64,000 bases of DNA from Streptosporangium sp. NBC_01495 (lineage in GTDB: Bacteria > Actinomycetota > Actinomycetes > Streptosporangiales > Streptosporangiaceae), in assembly GCF_036250735.1 (NCBI RefSeq), contig NZ_CP109430.1:2852001-2916000 (forward strand), read 5' to 3'. A program made the position numbers and the translations under genes. The notes under the pieces are model-generated. The model was given only the letters and a program-made list of their open reading frames with translations, was not told where the DNA came from and ran no database searches. The stretch's first letter is position 1. Each line of letters starts with the position of its first letter. Shown here one piece after another: positions 61,847-64,000 of the stretch.

Positions 61847-62956
61847 GTGCCTGTTCCCGATCGGCTCAAGGTGGCGGCTGACGCCGGGCTCGGCGCCGTG
61901 TTCGCGGTGGCCGTGGCCTTCCAGGCGTACCAGGTCGCCGACAGCTGGGGCGCCGAGTACTGGCCGTTCGGCGCGACGGTCGCCGTCTGGGTGTGCGCGC
62001 TCGCCCTGGTACGCCGCCGCAGCCCGCTGTGGACCACCGTCGCCGGTCTGACCGTGGCCGCGCTCGCCATCCTCGTCACCCGCCTCGTCCACCTGCCCGC
62101 CGAACCCAGCCCCGCCACGTCCCTGGGGGTGGCGGTACTCGTCGGCTCCGCGGTCAGGACGCTGCCCGTCCGCACGGCCTGCGCGGTGGCCGCCGCGGGA
62201 CTGGCCGTGGTGGCGGGCGGCCTCCTCGTCAATCCCGGCTCGGCCGTGCCGGTGGTGAGCGGTCTGTTCTGGCTCGTCGCCCTGATGCTCGGGGTCGGCC
62301 TCCGGCTGCTCGCCGCCCGCCACCGTGCCGTCGTCGAGCGGGTACGACGTGCCGAACGCCTTGAGCTGGCCAGGGAACTGCACGACGTCGTCGCCCACCA
62401 CGTCACCAGCATCGTGCTCCAGGCCCAGGCCGCCCAGCTCGTCACCGCCAGGCATCCGGAGAAGGCGGCCGGATCCCTCGCCGACATCGAGACCGCGGGC
62501 TCGGAGGCCCTGGCCGCCACCCGCCGCGCGGTCGGCCTCCTGCGCGACGCCGCTCCCGCCGCCGAGGGCCACGAACGGCTCGGTGAGCTGATCGAGGGCT
62601 TCGAGAGCCACGGCCGCCGGGCGCACCTGCGGCTGGACGCCGAGCCGTCCAGCTGGCCGCCTGAGGTGAGCAGCACCGTGTACCGGATCGTGCGGGAGGC
62701 GCTGACCAACGTCTCCCGGCACGCCCCGCACGCCCGCGAGGTCACCGTCCGCGTCACCCAGCACGAGAGGACCGTCACGGTCGAGGTCGAGGACGACGCC
62801 CCGCGGACACCCGCCCGCCGCTACCGCCGTGCCGGGTACGGCCTCATCGGAATGCGCGAACGTCTCGAAGCCCTCGGCGGCACCCTGACCACCGGCCCGC
62901 GCCCCGGCTCCGGCTGGTCCGTCCGCGCCACCATCCCCACCGGCGAACACCGATGA
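61847..62956 (+). CDS. Sensor histidine kinase, NarL/DesK-type
   Basis: 369 aa from GTG 61847. About five membrane segments (~10-150) form the sensor with no large outer loop. HisKA_3 dimerisation helix follows: RLELARELHDVVAHHVTS with phospho-acceptor H179. The ATPase domain shows the N-box IVREALTNVSRHA and G-box YGLIGMRERLEALGG. Signals are probably sensed within the membrane. It is followed, after a repeat-filled 150-bp gap, by its response regulator. Confidence 0.94.
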   Translation: MPVPDRLKVAADAGLGAVFAVAVAFQAYQVADSWGAEYWPFGATVAVWVCALALVRRRSPLWTTVAGLTVAALAILVTRLVHLPAEPSPATSLGVAVLVGSAVRTLPVRTACAVAAAGLAVVAGGLLVNPGSAVPVVSGLFWLVALMLGVGLRLLAARHRAVVERVRRAERLELARELHDVVAHHVTSIVLQAQAAQLVTARHPEKAAGSLADIETAGSEALAATRRAVGLLRDAAPAAEGHERLGELIEGFESHGRRAHLRLDAEPSSWPPEVSSTVYRIVREALTNVSRHAPHAREVTVRVTQHERTVTVEVEDDAPRTPARRYRRAGYGLIGMRERLEALGGTLTTGPRPGSGWSVRATIPTGEHR

Positions 62957-63109
62957 CGCCGCCCGCACCGGTCAGGGAGCGACGATGACGAACGACGCCG
63001 CCCGCGCCCGTCAGGCAGCACCGATGACGAACGATGCCGCCTCTCCCGCGCCCGTCAGAAAGCGACGATGCCGGATGACGTCGCCCGTGCCCCTCAGGGA
63101 GCGACGATG
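62951..63109. repeat. Degenerate repeats of the response-regulator start region
   Basis: CGATGA or CGATGC recurs at 62951, 62983, 63022, 63066 and 63105, each (except the first) preceded by a CAG(G/A)(G/C/A)AGC(G/A) word. The last copy is the true ribosome site and ATG of the response regulator; the first includes the kinase stop. The intervals are 32, 39, 44 and 39 bp. Confidence 0.75.
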
Positions 63110-63763
63110 ACCATCCGGGTGCTTCTGGCCGACGACCAGGCGATGATCCGGGCCAGCCTGCGGATCATTCTCGAAGACCAGCCCGACATCACCGTGGTCG
63201 CCGAGGCGAGCGACGGTGTCGAGGCGATCGAGCAGGCCCGCAGGACGCGCCCGGACGTGTGCCTGGTGGACATCCAGATGCCCCGCCTCGACGGGATCGA
63301 GGTCGCCCGCGCGCTGGCCGAGGCCCCGCCCAGGGTGGTCATGGTCACCACGTTCGACCTGGACGAGTACGTCTACGGCGCGCTGCGCTGCGGCGCGGCC
63401 GGATTCGTGCTGAAGGACGCGGGTCCCAGCCTGCTGGTCGAGGCCGTACGGGCCGCGTACACGGGGGACGCGCTCATCTCACCGTCCATCACGCTGCGAC
63501 TGCTGCGCCACCTCGCCGACCGCGGAACCCGGACCAAGGCCCGCGTACCCGCACAGCCCCTGACTACCAGGGAGACCGAGATCGTCCAGGCGATCGGCAG
63601 GGGACGCACCAACCAGGAGATCGCCGATCAGCTGTTCATCTCGCTGAGCACGGTCAAGGGGTACGTGTCGGGCATCATGACCAAGCTCGGCCTGCGCAAC
63701 CGGGTCGAGATCGTGGCCTGGGCCTGGGAGAGCGGCATGACGAATCCGGGATACCCGGGATAA
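63107..63763 (+). CDS. Response regulator, NarL/FixJ family
   Basis: 218 aa from ATG 63107 (GGGAG upstream); an in-frame ATG at 63068 lies in the repeat array and adds non-family residues. Receiver domain: acidic pair DDQ at 8-10, phospho-acceptor D55 in CLVDIQM, conserved Thr and LKDAG Lys. C-terminal LuxR-type HTH: LTTRETEIVQAIGRGRTNQEIADQLFISLSTVKGYVS (key RETE and STVK). It should be phosphorylated by the kinase at 61847-62956 and control transcription. Confidence 0.95.
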   Translation: MTIRVLLADDQAMIRASLRIILEDQPDITVVAEASDGVEAIEQARRTRPDVCLVDIQMPRLDGIEVARALAEAPPRVVMVTTFDLDEYVYGALRCGAAGFVLKDAGPSLLVEAVRAAYTGDALISPSITLRLLRHLADRGTRTKARVPAQPLTTRETEIVQAIGRGRTNQEIADQLFISLSTVKGYVSGIMTKLGLRNRVEIVAWAWESGMTNPGYPG

Positions 63764-63869
63764 CGGCCGGCGCCACCAGGTGCCCCCGGAGGGCGATCCG
63801 GTAACCGGTGGGCATCGGATGCGGTGATATCGGCGACATGCGGGATCAATCATCGGGTAGGCATGCCCC

Positions 63870-64000
63870 ATGTCTTCTTCGCGGTACGAAGGGTGGTTGC
63901 TGGCCGGGCGGTACCGTCTCGTGGCCGGGCTGGGCAGAGGCGGCATGGCGACGGTGTGGCGTGCCCGTGACGAGTTCCTCGGACGTGGGGTGGCGGTCAA
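63870..64000 (+). CDS. Serine/threonine protein kinase, N-terminus only
   Basis: The first 43 codons from ATG 63870 are inside the window. The glycine-rich ATP loop [10 protein letters not shown] and the VAIK-type lysine region (RGVAVK, last codon incomplete) identify a Hanks-type (PknB-like) kinase. The rest lies to the right. The 106-nt gap before it holds no gene. Confidence 0.85.
   Translation, partial: MSSSRYEGWLLAGRYRLVAGLGRGGMATVWRARDEFLGRGVAV

Overview
The window is high-GC DNA with frequent GTG starts, short gene overlaps and leaderless-looking promoters. Together with an XRE/DUF397 pair, CU044_5270-type ECF operon, DUF985 cupin, CGNR and DUF4097 proteins, this points to a filamentous actinomycete chromosome, most likely Streptosporangiales (inference from gene content only). 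I see no tRNA, rRNA or CRISPR array.

Layout. 1-1.2 kb: two minus-strand genes resembling accessory genes of actinobacterial gas-vesicle clusters, running off the left edge. 2.3-5.9 kb: a lipoprotein gene followed by an unusually large FtsH-like membrane AAA zinc protease. 6.1-7.8 kb: a DUF397 / XRE-DUF5753 / anti-sigma-like ATPase regulatory locus. 8-13.9 kb: secreted M14 carboxypeptidase, methyltransferase, zinc-ribbon membrane protein, aldehyde dehydrogenase and cupin. 14-22.3 kb: a tightly packed plus-strand set, SWIM zinc finger - DUF5691 - MoxR AAA ATPase - DUF5682 - VWA protein. This is the strongest candidate for an undescribed multi-gene system; DUF5682 carries motifs that look like a TraB/TIKI/EreA-ChaN-type active site. 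22.4-24.7 kb: a DUF4097 protein with a ribbon-helix-helix regulator whose promoter holds three perfect TGACGTCA palindromes at exact 11-bp spacing, then a 58-aa zinc-ribbon protein divergent from a CGNR regulator. 24.8-27.6 kb: MFS transporter and an enolase-superfamily protein that appears to have lost its catalytic lysines.

27.6-41.1 kb is an accessory island: an IS1380-family element, an AT-rich immunity gene, a 2863-residue secreted RHS polymorphic toxin, an integrase remnant and an IS701-family element with perfect ends and CTAG target duplication whose transposase is frameshifted. 41.3-50.4 kb: LCP cell-wall ligase-like protein, serine hydrolase, ECF sigma factor with two co-transcribed CU044_5270-type proteins, and a 1097-aa secreted subtilisin. 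50.6-57.6 kb: membrane-bound hydrolase and the SbcD-SbcC nuclease pair, SbcC carrying repeat-rich inserts. 57.8-60.5 kb: LysR regulator and small secreted proteins, including a tendamistat-like one and a decayed relative interrupted by a transposase fragment. 60.7-64 kb: DUF418 membrane protein, a NarL-type two-component system and the start of a Ser/Thr protein kinase.

A theme across the window is short tandem duplication of DNA at gene edges: 13, 41 and 48 bp units copied from the 3' ends of three genes, degenerate copies of the start region of a response regulator, and 37-bp and 126-bp units in other intergenic gaps.
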